Shown: positions 8,893-18,021, numbered from the stretch's first letter. The stretch: 64,000 nt of DNA from CAVWSM01 sp963799425 (GCA_963799425.1 CAWCXA010000017.1:482660-546659), one strand, 5' to 3'. Notes: generated by a model from the sequence alone, not told the origin. Translations and numbers: made by a program.

Positions 8893-8944
8893 GCGGGCTT
8901 GGGTGACTGACCGCGGTGGGCTTGAGTTCGCCGGAGGCAGGCTG

Positions 8945-9226
8945 TCAGGTGCAGGCCATGTCCACGGAGGCTCGGAACATGGACCCGTCTCTCCACACCG
9001 ACGGCTCACCGACGATCACGCAGTTGAACAGGCCCTCGCCGTTCGCGGAGTACTCGGCGTCTTGGATCGCCTTCGAGATCGCGCGCTCGGGGGTGGACCC
9101 GAAGGAGCAGCCGTTGAAGAGCGGGGCGGCGTTGGCGGAGGCCGCCGTCACGGCCAGTAGGGTGACCGTCGCCGCGCCCGTGGTGAGCGAGACGCCGATC
9201 CGTCGGGCGTAAGTCCGTCGCTTCAT
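8945..9226 (-). CDS. Small secreted protein, 93 aa
   Basis: Start chosen at 9226 because AAGGAG lies six bases upstream; the ATG at 9232 would sit directly on the Shine-Dalgarno. A clear signal peptide (MKRRTYARR, then a hydrophobic stretch ending ANAAP) is followed by a mature part of about 60 residues with three cysteines (NGCSFG, FNCVIV, DMACT). No family is recognised. It resembles the many short exported actinobacterial proteins of unknown role. It is convergent with the M14 gene and divergent from GH3. Confidence 0.7.
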   Translation of the reverse strand: MKRRTYARRIGVSLTTGAATVTLLAVTAASANAAPLFNGCSFGSTPERAISKAIQDAEYSANGEGLFNCVIVGEPSVWRDGSMFRASVDMACT

Positions 9227-9380
9227 GGCCATCTCCTTCTGCGCAGAAACCATCGGCGGCTCTATATACGTGCGACGGCAACAGATGGATTGCGCTCCGG
9301 CGCCGCGTGGGCGTCCTTGAAAGGGCTTCACCCCGTTTGGGAACCACCCGACTGGGGGACCACAGAACCATGAAGGAATG

Positions 9381-9394
9381 AACCGGGACCGGTT
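9381..9394. promoter_or_regulatory. Palindrome upstream of GH3, possible operator
   Basis: AACCGG-GA-CCGGTT is a perfect 6-bp inverted repeat with a 2-nt centre. It lies in the 311-bp divergent region (9227-9537) between the small secreted protein and the GH3 gene. Size and symmetry suit a LacI-type sugar operator (inference). No regulator gene is adjacent. Confidence 0.3.
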
Positions 9395-9537
9395 TCGCCG
9401 CCCGGGCGATCGGCGTGCTCCTCGCTGATGTCGTGTCCTTGACCCGCAGTTGCCGACGCTCACGTCGGCCCGGGCACCGTGCCGTTCTCAGGCGCCTTCA
9501 CCCAGACCACCGGGCCAGTGTGGAAGGGAAGGACGAA

Positions 9538-11850
9538 ATGTCTAGCTTTAGGCGCAAAGCCACGATCATCGCGTCGGTTGTCGCGCTCAGCGCGGCAACC
9601 GCCGGTGGCGTGATGGCCGGAACACAATCGGCCGACGAGGCCGCCCTGGCGCCGACGCGGCAGCCGGCCGGGCGGGGAATCGAGGCGCGGGTGAATGCGC
9701 TGCTCGCGAAAATGACCCTTCAGGAGAAGCTGGAGCAGATCCAGTTGCTACCTGACTTCATGGTCACAGACCAGGAAGTGCGAGAGGGCCTCGGCTCGGT
9801 GCTGAGCCAAACGGATCCCGTGGAGATCAACCGGTTGCAGCACATCGCAGTCGAGGAGTCCCGGCTGCACATTCCGATGCTGTTCGCGTTCGACACGATC
9901 CACGGCTTCCGCACGATCTTCCCGATCCCGCTGGGAACGGCGAGCAGCTTCGATCCGCAGGTGGCCATTGACGACGCCACGATCGGTGCCCGCGAGTCGG
10001 CCGCGGTCGGGCTCAAACAGACGTACGCCCCGATGGTCGACGTCTCGCACGAACCACGCTGGGGCCGGATCTCCGAGGGTGGCGGCGAGGACCCGTACCT
10101 CGGCTCAGTAATGTCAGCCGCACGCGTCAAGGGCACGCAGGGCACCGATTACAGCGCGCCGGACAAATTGGTCGCCAGCCCGAAGCATTTCGCCGCGTAC
10201 GGCCAGCCAGAGGGCGGGCGCGACTACGACACGACCGATATGTCGGTCCAGCGGCTGCACAACCTCTACCTGCCGCCTTTCAAGGCGGCGATCGATGCCG
10301 GTGCCGACACGGTGATGTGCTCGTTCAACGCGATCAATGGTGTGCCGGGCTGCGGCAACCAAGAGACGCTGACGGACCTTCTCAAGGACGAGTGGGGCTT
10401 CGACGGGTTCGTCGAGGCGGACTGGTCCGCGGTTTCCGAGATGCGCGCCTGCCCGCCAGTGAACCCCGAGACCGGCGACTGCGGGCACGGCTTCGCAGCG
10501 GACGGGCCAGACGCGGCAGCCAAGGCATTGAACGCCGGTCTGGACTCGGAGATGACCAGCACGCTGATTCGCGACTTCGGCGAGCAGCTCCTGGCCGATC
10601 ACGAGATCTCGATGAAGCGGGTCAATGACGCTGTGCGGCGCATCCTGCGGGTGAAGTTCCGCGCGGGGCTGTTTGAGAACCCCTACGTTGATGTTTCCAA
10701 GGCCGAGTCGGCCCAGCTGCAGCCCGACGCCGTGGCGCTCGCGCGCGAAGACGCGGCTCGCTCGATGGTGCTGCTGAAGAACGACAATGCGACGCTGCCG
10801 CTCGATTCGACGAAGAACACGGCGGTGATCGGTCCGCTCGGCGATGACGGCCACGCCATGCTCGGCCCGTGGTGGGGCCGGGGTCGCGATGAGGACGCGG
10901 TCACCCTGCTGACCGGGATCAGGGCGCAGAGCTCGGGCACGACGACGTTCGTGCAGGCCTGCGACCTGCCGCACACCGAGCCGCCCCAGTACGACCCCGC
11001 GGACGACTGCCCGGCCGGCCCAGGCTTCGACCAGGCCGTCGCCGCGGCCAGCGCCGCCGACCAGGTCGTGCTCGCGCTCGGCGAGTCGCGCGAGATGAGC
11101 GGAGAAGCGGCCTCGCGGACCACGCTCGACCTGCCCGGCGACCAGCAGCAGCTCATCGACCGGATCAAGGCGACCGGCAAGCCGTTCGTGGTTGTCCTGT
11201 TCAACGGTCGCCCGCTTACGCTGCAGGACGTCGCCGCGTCGTCGCCGGCGATCCTCGAGGCGTGGTTCCCGGGCGTCCAGGCCGGCAACGCGGTGGCCGA
11301 CGTCCTGTTCGGCACGGTCAACCCGGGCGGCAAGCTGCCCGTTTCGTTCCCGGTCAGCGAGGGCCAGGTGCCCATCTACTACAACCACGAGCCCACCGGC
11401 CGGCCGTGCGACACCACCCAGAAGTTCAACTCGCGCTACCGCGACCTCGACACCTGCCAGCCGCTCTACCCGTTCGGCTACGGGCTCAGCTACAGCACGT
11501 TCTCGATATCAAACCTCCAGCTGGGCTCCGCCACCGTCTCAACCAAGGGCAGCATCACCGCATCGGTGGATGTGACGAACACCGGGACCGTGGCGGGCGA
11601 CGAGGTCGTACAGCTCTACATCCACGACCCCGTCGCTAGCATCTCCCAGCCGGTACGCCGCCTGCGCGGGTTCGAGCGAGTAACGCTGAACCCCGGCCAG
11701 ACGCAATCGGTGACGTTCACCCTGGACGCCAGCGACTTCGGCTTCTACGACAACAGCGGCAAGCTCGTGGTCGAGCGGGGCGGGATCGACGTCTACGCCG
11801 GCAACAGCTCCACCGCTGACCTGACCAAGTCGTTCACCGTGACCAGGTGA
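9538..11850 (+). CDS. Secreted GH3 beta-glucosidase (BglX-like)
   Basis: 770 aa from the ATG at 9538, preceded by GGAAGGACGAA; the upstream reading frame is non-coding. It has a signal peptide (residues 1-29). The GH3 N-terminal barrel carries the catalytic nucleophile Asp295 (FVEADWSA). The GH3 C-terminal alpha/beta domain follows, with LGESREMSGEAASR, and then a fibronectin-III-like end domain (about residues 665-770). The family removes terminal beta-linked glucose from oligosaccharides, here extracellularly. The next gene encodes a glycoamylase-fold glucanase, separated by a strong terminator, suggesting a shared glucan substrate (inference). Confidence 0.9.
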   Translation: MSSFRRKATIIASVVALSAATAGGVMAGTQSADEAALAPTRQPAGRGIEARVNALLAKMTLQEKLEQIQLLPDFMVTDQEVREGLGSVLSQTDPVEINRLQHIAVEESRLHIPMLFAFDTIHGFRTIFPIPLGTASSFDPQVAIDDATIGARESAAVGLKQTYAPMVDVSHEPRWGRISEGGGEDPYLGSVMSAARVKGTQGTDYSAPDKLVASPKHFAAYGQPEGGRDYDTTDMSVQRLHNLYLPPFKAAIDAGADTVMCSFNAINGVPGCGNQETLTDLLKDEWGFDGFVEADWSAVSEMRACPPVNPETGDCGHGFAADGPDAAAKALNAGLDSEMTSTLIRDFGEQLLADHEISMKRVNDAVRRILRVKFRAGLFENPYVDVSKAESAQLQPDAVALAREDAARSMVLLKNDNATLPLDSTKNTAVIGPLGDDGHAMLGPWWGRGRDEDAVTLLTGIRAQSSGTTTFVQACDLPHTEPPQYDPADDCPAGPGFDQAVAAASAADQVVLALGESREMSGEAASRTTLDLPGDQQQLIDRIKATGKPFVVVLFNGRPLTLQDVAASSPAILEAWFPGVQAGNAVADVLFGTVNPGGKLPVSFPVSEGQVPIYYNHEPTGRPCDTTQKFNSRYRDLDTCQPLYPFGYGLSYSTFSISNLQLGSATVSTKGSITASVDVTNTGTVAGDEVVQLYIHDPVASISQPVRRLRGFERVTLNPGQTQSVTFTLDASDFGFYDNSGKLVVERGGIDVYAGNSSTADLTKSFTVTR

Positions 11851-11869
11851 CCTACACCGCAGCGCCACC

Positions 11870-11903
11870 TGCCCCGCCACACCCCGATGGGTGTGGCGGG
11901 GCA
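11870..11903 (+). terminator. Very strong hairpin terminator after GH3
   Basis: A 15-bp perfect stem (arms TGCCCCGCCACACCC and GGGTGTGGCGGGGCA) with loop CGAT, 20 nt after the GH3 stop. It may also limit read-through into the following glucanase gene. Confidence 0.85.
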
Positions 11904-11947
11904 AGGCGCCGCCCTGTTAATAGCTAGCAAGCGAAGGAGTGACCCCA

Positions 11948-13492
11948 ATGCGCACGCGAACCGCCATCGCCGCCGTTCTTCTCACCTTCGCCGGAGCGTT
12001 GATGGCACCGTCTGCGCCGGCGCTGGGGAGTGCGGCCGCCAGCAGCACCGCACAGACTCAGAATGGGCTGTCGGCCGCGGACAGGCAGACCCTGCGGGAC
12101 GACGCAGCAGCGACGTGGCAGTCGTTCGTCGCGATGGTCGACGCCCATAGCGGCCTGCCCGCCGACCAGCTCGGAACCGATGGGAGCCGCAGCGTCCAGA
12201 CGTCGACCACCAACATCGGCGCGTACATGTGGAGCACCCTCGTTGCCGAGCGACTGGGCATCATCGGCCACGACGAGGTCGTGGGCCGGCTGAGCAAGAC
12301 AATCGCCACGCTCGAGACAATCGAGCGGCACGAACCGAGCGGCCAGTTCTACAACTGGTACGACCACCAGACCGGCGCGAAGCTCACCGTCTGGCCACCG
12401 ACCGGCAACCCGCTCACGCCGATCCTGTCATCGGTGGACAACGGCTGGCTCGCGACCGGGCTGCGGCTCGTCAACCAAGGCGTACCGGAACTTGCCAGCC
12501 GTGCCGGCGCGCTGTTCGACAGCATGGACTTCGGCTTCTACTACCGGCCCGAGGTGAACCGGATCGCCTTCCACTACGCCCCGGACACCGGCGAGTCGCC
12601 GTGCTGCTACGACACGATCGTCAGCGAGAGCCGGATTGCCAGCTACATTGGCATCGCCAAGGGCGAGTTGCCGCAGAAGGAGTACTTCGGCGCATGGCGC
12701 AGCTTCCCGAACAGTTGTGACTGGAGCTGGCAGGAGACAAAGCCGCTCGGTAAGCATCGCTTCTACTTCGGGGTGAACGTCTTCGAGGGCGCCTACCCGT
12801 ACAACAACACCCTGGTCGTGCCGTCCTGGGGCGGGAGCATGTTCGAGGCGCTCATGCCGGCGCTTTTCGTGCCGGAAGAGACGTGGGGGCCGCGTAGCTG
12901 GGCGATCAATCACCCGCTGACCGTCGCCGCGCAGATCCATCACGGGCTCGTTGACGCGGGCTACGGCTATTGGGGCTTCTCGCCATCAAACATCCCTGAG
13001 GGCGGCTACAACACTTTCGCCGTCGACGCGATCGGGATGAACCCCAGCGGCTACTTCTCCAACGAGGACAACACTGCCGTGGACCGCGGGTTCGCCGGCT
13101 GTCCGGGCCGGGACCCGCAGCCCGACCCGCCGCCTTCTGCGTACACCAACGGCGTCGTGACGCCGCACGCGGCGTTCCTCGCGTTGCCCTGGGCCCCACG
13201 GCAGGCGTTGGACAACCTCGCGGCGCTCCGCCGCGACTTCGATGTCTACTCGCCGGGCCGCGGCTACCTCGACTCGGTGAACGTGGACAGCGGCGTTGTG
13301 TCGCAGACCTACCTTTCGCTCGATCAGGGCATCATCATGGCGGCGATCGGCAATGCGCTGGGGAGCGATTTCCTCAGGAAGCTGTTCGTGACGCCCGACT
13401 TCGTCAAGCGGCTTCGACCAGTGATTGGGGTCGAGGAGTTCGGCGCCTCGCCGCGCCACTGCAACATCGGCGCAGACGGCAGCTGCCGTTGA
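11948..13492 (+). CDS. Secreted glucanase with DUF3131/glycoamylase-like domain (GH144-like)
   Basis: 514 aa from the ATG at 11948, with GAAGGAG eight bases upstream. A signal peptide is followed by a segment typical of DUF3131 (TNIGAYMWSTLVAERLG, then FYNWYDHQTG). A glycoamylase-like domain follows, marked by GGSMFEALMPALFVPE, WGFSPSNIPEGGY and GVVTPHAAFLALPWAP. This (alpha/alpha)6 fold is found in GH144 endo-beta-1,2-glucanases and in cyclic beta-1,2-glucan synthases. With the neighbouring GH3 it suggests extracellular beta-1,2-glucan (sophoro-oligosaccharide) degradation. The fold assignment is firm; the linkage specificity is inferred. Confidence 0.75.
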   Translation: MRTRTAIAAVLLTFAGALMAPSAPALGSAAASSTAQTQNGLSAADRQTLRDDAAATWQSFVAMVDAHSGLPADQLGTDGSRSVQTSTTNIGAYMWSTLVAERLGIIGHDEVVGRLSKTIATLETIERHEPSGQFYNWYDHQTGAKLTVWPPTGNPLTPILSSVDNGWLATGLRLVNQGVPELASRAGALFDSMDFGFYYRPEVNRIAFHYAPDTGESPCCYDTIVSESRIASYIGIAKGELPQKEYFGAWRSFPNSCDWSWQETKPLGKHRFYFGVNVFEGAYPYNNTLVVPSWGGSMFEALMPALFVPEETWGPRSWAINHPLTVAAQIHHGLVDAGYGYWGFSPSNIPEGGYNTFAVDAIGMNPSGYFSNEDNTAVDRGFAGCPGRDPQPDPPPSAYTNGVVTPHAAFLALPWAPRQALDNLAALRRDFDVYSPGRGYLDSVNVDSGVVSQTYLSLDQGIIMAAIGNALGSDFLRKLFVTPDFVKRLRPVIGVEEFGASPRHCNIGADGSCR

Positions 13493-13704
13493 GGTCCGGA
13501 TCCTGAGCGTTGGCGTGGCGGCACCGGAACTTCTGCCGTGACGATGCCGAGGTGATTGGGCGCCCTGTGCCTCCGGGTACATCTCGAGCCTCCTAGGCGC
13601 GCAGCCGGCGAGGAGTAGCTGCAGCTCGAGCAGTGCTCCGGGCCCAACGTGCGCAAGATGACGTCGAGGACCTGACGCGGCGCACCAGAGTCGACGCGTT
13701 GAGC

Positions 13705-13826
13705 GAGTCCGACCTGAGCTGCCAGAGTGATTCCACGTTGTTCCCAAATCGGGTGGCAAACGGGCACCACTTCCTGCGTTCCCACAGGTCCGGGCCCTAA
13801 ATGGTGTCCGAGGGGGACTTGAACCT
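13705..13826. repeat. Degenerate copy of tRNA-Leu 3' end and flank (att-like)
   Basis: About 120 bp align with 20045-20172, at the intact tRNA-Leu(GAG). They share the T-arm and acceptor 3' end (AATGGTGTCCGAGG..., then GGGACTTGAACC), the terminator region, and flank words such as GTTCCCAAATCGGG. The copy diverges before the anticodon arm and is not a functional tRNA. Duplication of a tRNA 3' end is the classic footprint of site-specific integration. The rest of the gene-free stretch 13493-14161 shows nothing recognisable. Confidence 0.6.
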
Positions 13827-14161
13827 GTCGAAGACCTGGTCCGACCTGCGGAAACGCCGTCGAATGCGCGTACGTGCCCAGTCCCAGGGGCGCGCCGAAG
13901 CACGTGTTGGTACTTCCCGTGGCCCGGATCTGTTCCCGCGGGAACAATGGTCGCCAGACCGCGCCACCTTGCCGACTGTTGGCTGACGGATGAATGGGAG
14001 TGGGTTGGAGCGCGCCTTGGGCATATCTCATATGAACCATCAGCTGTCGACGACTGACACAGCACCTCGTCGGCGCAGCCGAAGCCGTGATCCCCACGCC
14101 CTGCGAGCCATCCGATCTGGTGTGGGTGGTGCCGCTACGGTGTGCGATTTGGGGCCTGTCG

Positions 14162-15670
14162 ATGGCAGCCGTTGATGCACTGCCGCGACGTCAGCGAGTC
14201 GCTCGGCTGGGCGCGCTCACAGTTGCTTTGCTCGGACTCACGTTGCTCTTGTTGCTGCTGGCCGTATGGATCGCGCTGCGGGAGAAGCAAACGGACGTTG
14301 TGGGCCAGCTACCTCTCGGAGCCGACGATAACTTCCCCGCCGTCACGCTGATCCTTGCTGCTGGCGCGGCCTCGGCCGCTGCATTCACGGGACTTGCTGC
14401 CTTGCACGCGGCATCAGCGATGCGGGTGCTCGCTCGAGACCGGCGGATCCCCCCTGAGTTGCCGGCGGAGATGCGACGGGTGCGCAGTCTCGTCCTGACC
14501 CCGCTGGGTCCTTCCAACGTCCGGCTTGTCAACGAGCCCGAGCTCCCGCCAAGCAAGCTCTCCCACCCCAGCACTACGACCGTCGCGGAGCCGTTGCGAC
14601 TCACAGTGCTGGTACCGGCCCACAATGAGACGCTCACCATCGCCGCGACCCTAGAGTCGTTGTGGGCGCAGACACGGCGCCCAGACAGGGTGGTCGTCGT
14701 CGCCGACAACTGCACCGACGACACCGCTGATGTCGCCGTGCGTCACGGGGCAGAAGTCTTCACCACGGTCGACAACGACGCCAAGAAGGCCGGAGCACTC
14801 AACCAGGCCCTGGTAAGGATGTTTGATCGAGTCGACGGACGCGACGTCGTGATGATCATGGACGCTGACTCGATCATCGTGCCGATCTTTCTCGAGATGG
14901 CCATGGGGCGTTTGGAGGCCGACCCCGAGCTGATCGCGGTCGGCGGTGTTTTCTACGGCGAGGAAGGCTTTGGTCTGACAGGTCAGCTTCAGCGCAACGA
15001 ATACACGCGGTATCAGAGGTACATCGCACGTCGCCGAGGCAAAGTATTCGTGCTCACAGGCACCGCCTCGGTGTTCCGTGCATATGCCCTTAAGGCGGTC
15101 GCCGACCTCCGCGGCGAACTCATTCCCGGCGATCCCGGTCAGGTGTACGACACATTGGCGATGACCGAGGACAACGAGATGACCCTGTCGTTGAGAACGC
15201 TGGGCGCGAAACTGATATCACCGATGGAGTGCCACGTCGTGACCGAGCTCATGCCAAGCTGGCGGGCGCTCTGGCGACAGCGGATGCGTTGGCAGAGAGG
15301 CGCACTCGAGAACATCGGGGCCTACGGGCTGACGCGCGCGACATTGCGATACTGGTTGCAGCAGCTGGGAATCGGCTACGGGACGGTGGCACTCAACGCC
15401 TATCTATTCCTCATGCTGGTGACCTTGCTCGCAGCTGACGAGTTCCACATGGTGTGGGTCTGGGCGGCCATTGGGATGATCTTCGTAGTTGAGCGAATCG
15501 TCACCGTGTGGGCCGCGGGCTGGCGTGGGCGAGCGATCGCGGCTCCCCTGTTCATCGAGATCGGCTATGACCTCGTTCTTCAGGTTGTCTTCGTCAAGTC
15601 CCTGCTCGATATCGCCACGGGGCGTGCCTCTGGCTGGAACTACGTTCCACGAGAAGTGGTCACCGAATGA
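14162..15670 (+). CDS. Processive-type GT2 glycosyltransferase, membrane bound
   Basis: About 502 aa from the ATG at 14162; a GTG at 14087 would add 25 residues, and neither start has a strong ribosome-binding site. Two N-terminal membrane segments (RLGALTVALLGLTLLLLLL and FPAVTLILAAGAASAAAF) precede a GT-A domain. The domain has VPAHNE, DNCTDD, metal-binding Asp234-x-Asp236 (MDADS), TED near 335-337, and QRMRW at 373-377, the pattern of cellulose, hyaluronan and PNAG synthases. Two or three C-terminal membrane segments follow. It should polymerise or transfer sugars across the membrane; the sugar is unknown. It overlaps a 48-aa membrane peptide gene and lies in the tRNA-bounded island. Confidence 0.85.
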   Translation: MAAVDALPRRQRVARLGALTVALLGLTLLLLLLAVWIALREKQTDVVGQLPLGADDNFPAVTLILAAGAASAAAFTGLAALHAASAMRVLARDRRIPPELPAEMRRVRSLVLTPLGPSNVRLVNEPELPPSKLSHPSTTTVAEPLRLTVLVPAHNETLTIAATLESLWAQTRRPDRVVVVADNCTDDTADVAVRHGAEVFTTVDNDAKKAGALNQALVRMFDRVDGRDVVMIMDADSIIVPIFLEMAMGRLEADPELIAVGGVFYGEEGFGLTGQLQRNEYTRYQRYIARRRGKVFVLTGTASVFRAYALKAVADLRGELIPGDPGQVYDTLAMTEDNEMTLSLRTLGAKLISPMECHVVTELMPSWRALWRQRMRWQRGALENIGAYGLTRATLRYWLQQLGIGYGTVALNAYLFLMLVTLLAADEFHMVWVWAAIGMIFVVERIVTVWAAGWRGRAIAAPLFIEIGYDLVLQVVFVKSLLDIATGRASGWNYVPREVVTE

Positions 15671-15813
15671 CCAGATGCCTCTACGGGATTCTCCTGCCGG
15701 CCGATGTCCTCGGGTCGCCATGGTTCCAGGCCCTGTCGGTCTTCGTCGCCATCAACACGATCGTGTACGCATGCCTGAGCCTGGCCAAACTCATTCCACG
15801 ACGTCGCGCGTGA
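15667..15813 (+). CDS. 48-aa membrane peptide coupled to GT2
   Basis: Its ATG overlaps the GT2 stop (ATGA). The product has one hydrophobic segment (WFQALSVFVAINTIVYACLSLAKL) and a basic PRRRA end. The coupling and topology suggest an accessory subunit of the glycosyltransferase (inference), similar in kind to the small subunits of other polysaccharide synthases. A further 37-aa basic frame starts at GTG 15810, again overlapping, but is too short to call. The gap 15814-16309 shows no recognisable gene. Confidence 0.6.
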   Translation: MTRCLYGILLPADVLGSPWFQALSVFVAINTIVYACLSLAKLIPRRRA

Positions 15814-16309
15814 GCGGCAAGCGCCGTAATCCTCTCTGGCGCGCCTTTGGTCCGAGCGCGATGAACGGCGGCTCACGGGCTCGCAACAGGGCCTCTTCCT
15901 CCATGAGGCTGCGTTCGCGTTGACCATCCACCCGCGGCCGACCTGAGCCATCGATTCCTCACCCAGCGGCGGTCGGGTCGACCCACTGGGTCGGGCAGCG
16001 GCGTTGGTGATCGGCTTCATGTACTCCCTGGCGTAGCTCCGCGTCCGCGGGCTAAGGCGCCGCTGCGCGACTTCCAGTCGGTGCGATTGACACACGACAC
16101 GACCACGGGATTGGCACCTCCCCTCGGCGGGCCCCATCGCCGCTCGCTCCACGACCTGCAGGACCGACGCATCGCCGGTGTTTGCGTCTCTGACGGATCG
16201 CGTGCCCGCTGCGGATGGTGTTGGAGCGGGGAGTGGGCCGCAACCGGTGTCGCCGGTGGCGGCCCACGTTGTTCGGTGTCCTGCTGCCTGGGTGTGTGGG
16301 GCGGCTAGG

Positions 16310-17227
16310 TCATGTGGTGGTGTGGGTGCTGGTTTCGGGGGTGAGGAAGTCGAGGAGTAGCTGGTTGACGCGGTCGGCCTGGTCGTGGTGGACCCAGTGT
16401 GACGCGGTGGGTAGCCGCTCGACGCGGTCGAGGTTGGGCACGTCTTGGTGGTGTGGTTCGGCGAGGTCGGCGCCGAGGTAGCGGTCGCCTTGTCCCCAGA
16501 TGACCAGGGTGGGGGCCGCGATGGGGGCGACCTTCTGCTTCGACCCCAGCCGGACCGCGGCGCGGTAGTAGTCGATCATTGCCTTGGCTGCGCCTGGCTG
16601 CGACCACGCCTCGCGGTAGCGGTCGGTCTCCTGCTCGGTGTAGGGCGGGCGGGCGTCGCGCAGGAAGCGCTGGAAGAACCGCCAGTGCCGGCGGCGGGCG
16701 CGACGTTCGGGCAGCCGCGGGAACTGGAAGTAGAAGAAGTACCAGCTGCGCAGCAGCTGCCGCGGGTGGCGCAGCCCTTCGTTGAGCCGCCGCGGATGCG
16801 CCGCGTTCAAGATGACGAGGCGGTCGACGACCTGCGGGTGGTTCATCGCCAGCGTCCACGCGACCGAGCCGCCCCAGTCGTGACCGACCACCGTCGCGGA
16901 GGAGGCGCCGAGTTCGCGGATCAGGCCGCGGATGTCGCCGGCCGGCTGGTCGGCGGTGTAGGCGGTGTAGGCGTGCGGCTTCGACGACAGGTTGTAGCCG
17001 CGCAGGTCGGGCGCGACGACGCGGAAGCCCGCCGCCACCAGCGGCGCGATCTGCTGGCGCCAGCCGTACCAGAACTCCGGGAAGCCGTGCAGCAGCACGA
17101 CCAGCGGCCCGGCGCCGGCCTCGACGTAGTGCAACCGCACGTCGCCGACCTGGGCGTAGCCCTCGCGTAGGCCGCTGCCGGTCTCCGTCGCCACGCTGGT
17201 GACCGCGTCGAGTGTGGTGGTGGTCAT
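16310..17227 (-). CDS. Alpha/beta-hydrolase, epoxide hydrolase/haloalkane dehalogenase-like
   Basis: 305 aa. The oxyanion-hole motif HGFPE lies at 47-51. The nucleophile is Asp117 in GHDWGG, the acid is likely Asp in WGQGDRYLG, and the histidine is likely in ASHWVHHD. An Asp nucleophile in GHDWGG with a cap domain (residues about 140-225) fits soluble epoxide hydrolases and dehalogenases, not serine esterases. Start ATG 17227 follows GAGGGGA. A 22-bp palindrome sits about 20 bp upstream of the start and is a likely repressor site. It lies in the putative integration island. Confidence 0.85.
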   Translation of the reverse strand: MTTTTLDAVTSVATETGSGLREGYAQVGDVRLHYVEAGAGPLVVLLHGFPEFWYGWRQQIAPLVAAGFRVVAPDLRGYNLSSKPHAYTAYTADQPAGDIRGLIRELGASSATVVGHDWGGSVAWTLAMNHPQVVDRLVILNAAHPRRLNEGLRHPRQLLRSWYFFYFQFPRLPERRARRRHWRFFQRFLRDARPPYTEQETDRYREAWSQPGAAKAMIDYYRAAVRLGSKQKVAPIAAPTLVIWGQGDRYLGADLAEPHHQDVPNLDRVERLPTASHWVHHDQADRVNQLLLDFLTPETSTHTTT

Positions 17228-17247
17228 GACAATCCCCTCTCAACAGA

Positions 17248-17269
17248 TCTAGTTGTGCGTACAACTAGA
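17248..17269. promoter_or_regulatory. Perfect palindrome upstream of the hydrolase, likely operator
   Basis: TCTAGTTGT-GCGT-ACAACTAGA: 9-bp arms with a 4-nt centre, 20 bp before the hydrolase start on the minus strand. Its size and position suit a TetR- or MarR-type repressor site overlapping the promoter or leader. No regulator gene is next to it. The rest of 17270-18021 contains only the doubtful small ORF at 17631. Confidence 0.5.
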
Positions 17270-17630
17270 GGGTGCGCCTCACGCCTCCACATCGCGCCCG
17301 TGAAAACCCCTGGTCCTCACCCCCTGCCGCGCCGGGGACACCCGCCTAACGCGCGTGGGGGCTCCCGTCACACGCATGGCCGCGCTGACACCGCTTGATT
17401 GACGGCAGTGTCGACGCGCACGCGTTGTGGGCGCCGCTGGCGCGGAAGGAGTCGATCACGCGATGGCTGCTCGGGTTGGCACCGCCCGCCGCTCAAGGTG
17501 GTGGGGCAGCTAGCCCTCGATGAGCGCCACTAGCGCTGCTGCCCGGTGGGTGCGTTGATGCGCATGGTCGGCTGGTTGAAGTGCCGCCTCGGCCGGCCGC
17601 CACGACTGGCAGCAGCAGCGAAACCCCGAG

Positions 17631-17807
17631 ATGAGCGGCGCGGGTGCCGTCTTGTACCTGTGTCGCCTCTGCGGCAAGGAACGTCGGGAATACGGCAAGC
17701 CCGTCCCGAGCGATTACGACGGCCTCCCTGAGCTTGTAACGCTCGGAGGACCCGTCGCGAGTCAAGAGCCCACGACCACGGTCCGCGGCGTAGGAACGTC
17801 CACTTGA
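17631..17807 (+). CDS. Doubtful 58-aa ORF with CxxC motif
   Basis: Frame from the ATG at 17631 to the TGA at 17805. It begins MSGAGAVLYLCRLCGKERRE, giving a Cys-x2-Cys zinc-ribbon-like start; a second CxxC is absent. There is only a weak GAG before the ATG. It could be a fragment of a larger zinc-binding protein in this degraded island, or chance. Low confidence. Confidence 0.25.
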   Translation: MSGAGAVLYLCRLCGKERREYGKPVPSDYDGLPELVTLGGPVASQEPTTTVRGVGTST

Positions 17808-18021
17808 TGCGCTTGTCGCGCTTGATGTCCCATCTCAGAAGGAGACGTTCGTCGGCAACGCTAGCGATATCTGGTTACGACCGGCGCCGTTCTCGTACCG
17901 CCCCGGGGGTACCTGCCCAAGACGAACGCGTGTGCTCGCCGAGAGTCGCCGCCGGTGAGTTTGGCGACCCGCGCTGATGCTGGCACCAGGCGAGCACCAC
18001 CGGATCCCTCCAAGGGAACCG

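Noticed and set aside
9300..9380. Riboswitch-like GGGGTGAA/GGGAACC words before GH3
   Set aside because: The two conserved-looking words are on opposite strands, so they cannot form a c-di-AMP type aptamer.
15810..15923. 37-aa basic ORF overlapping the 48-aa peptide stop
   Set aside because: GTG overlap is suggestive but the sequence is low-complexity Arg/Ser without a membrane span or known match.
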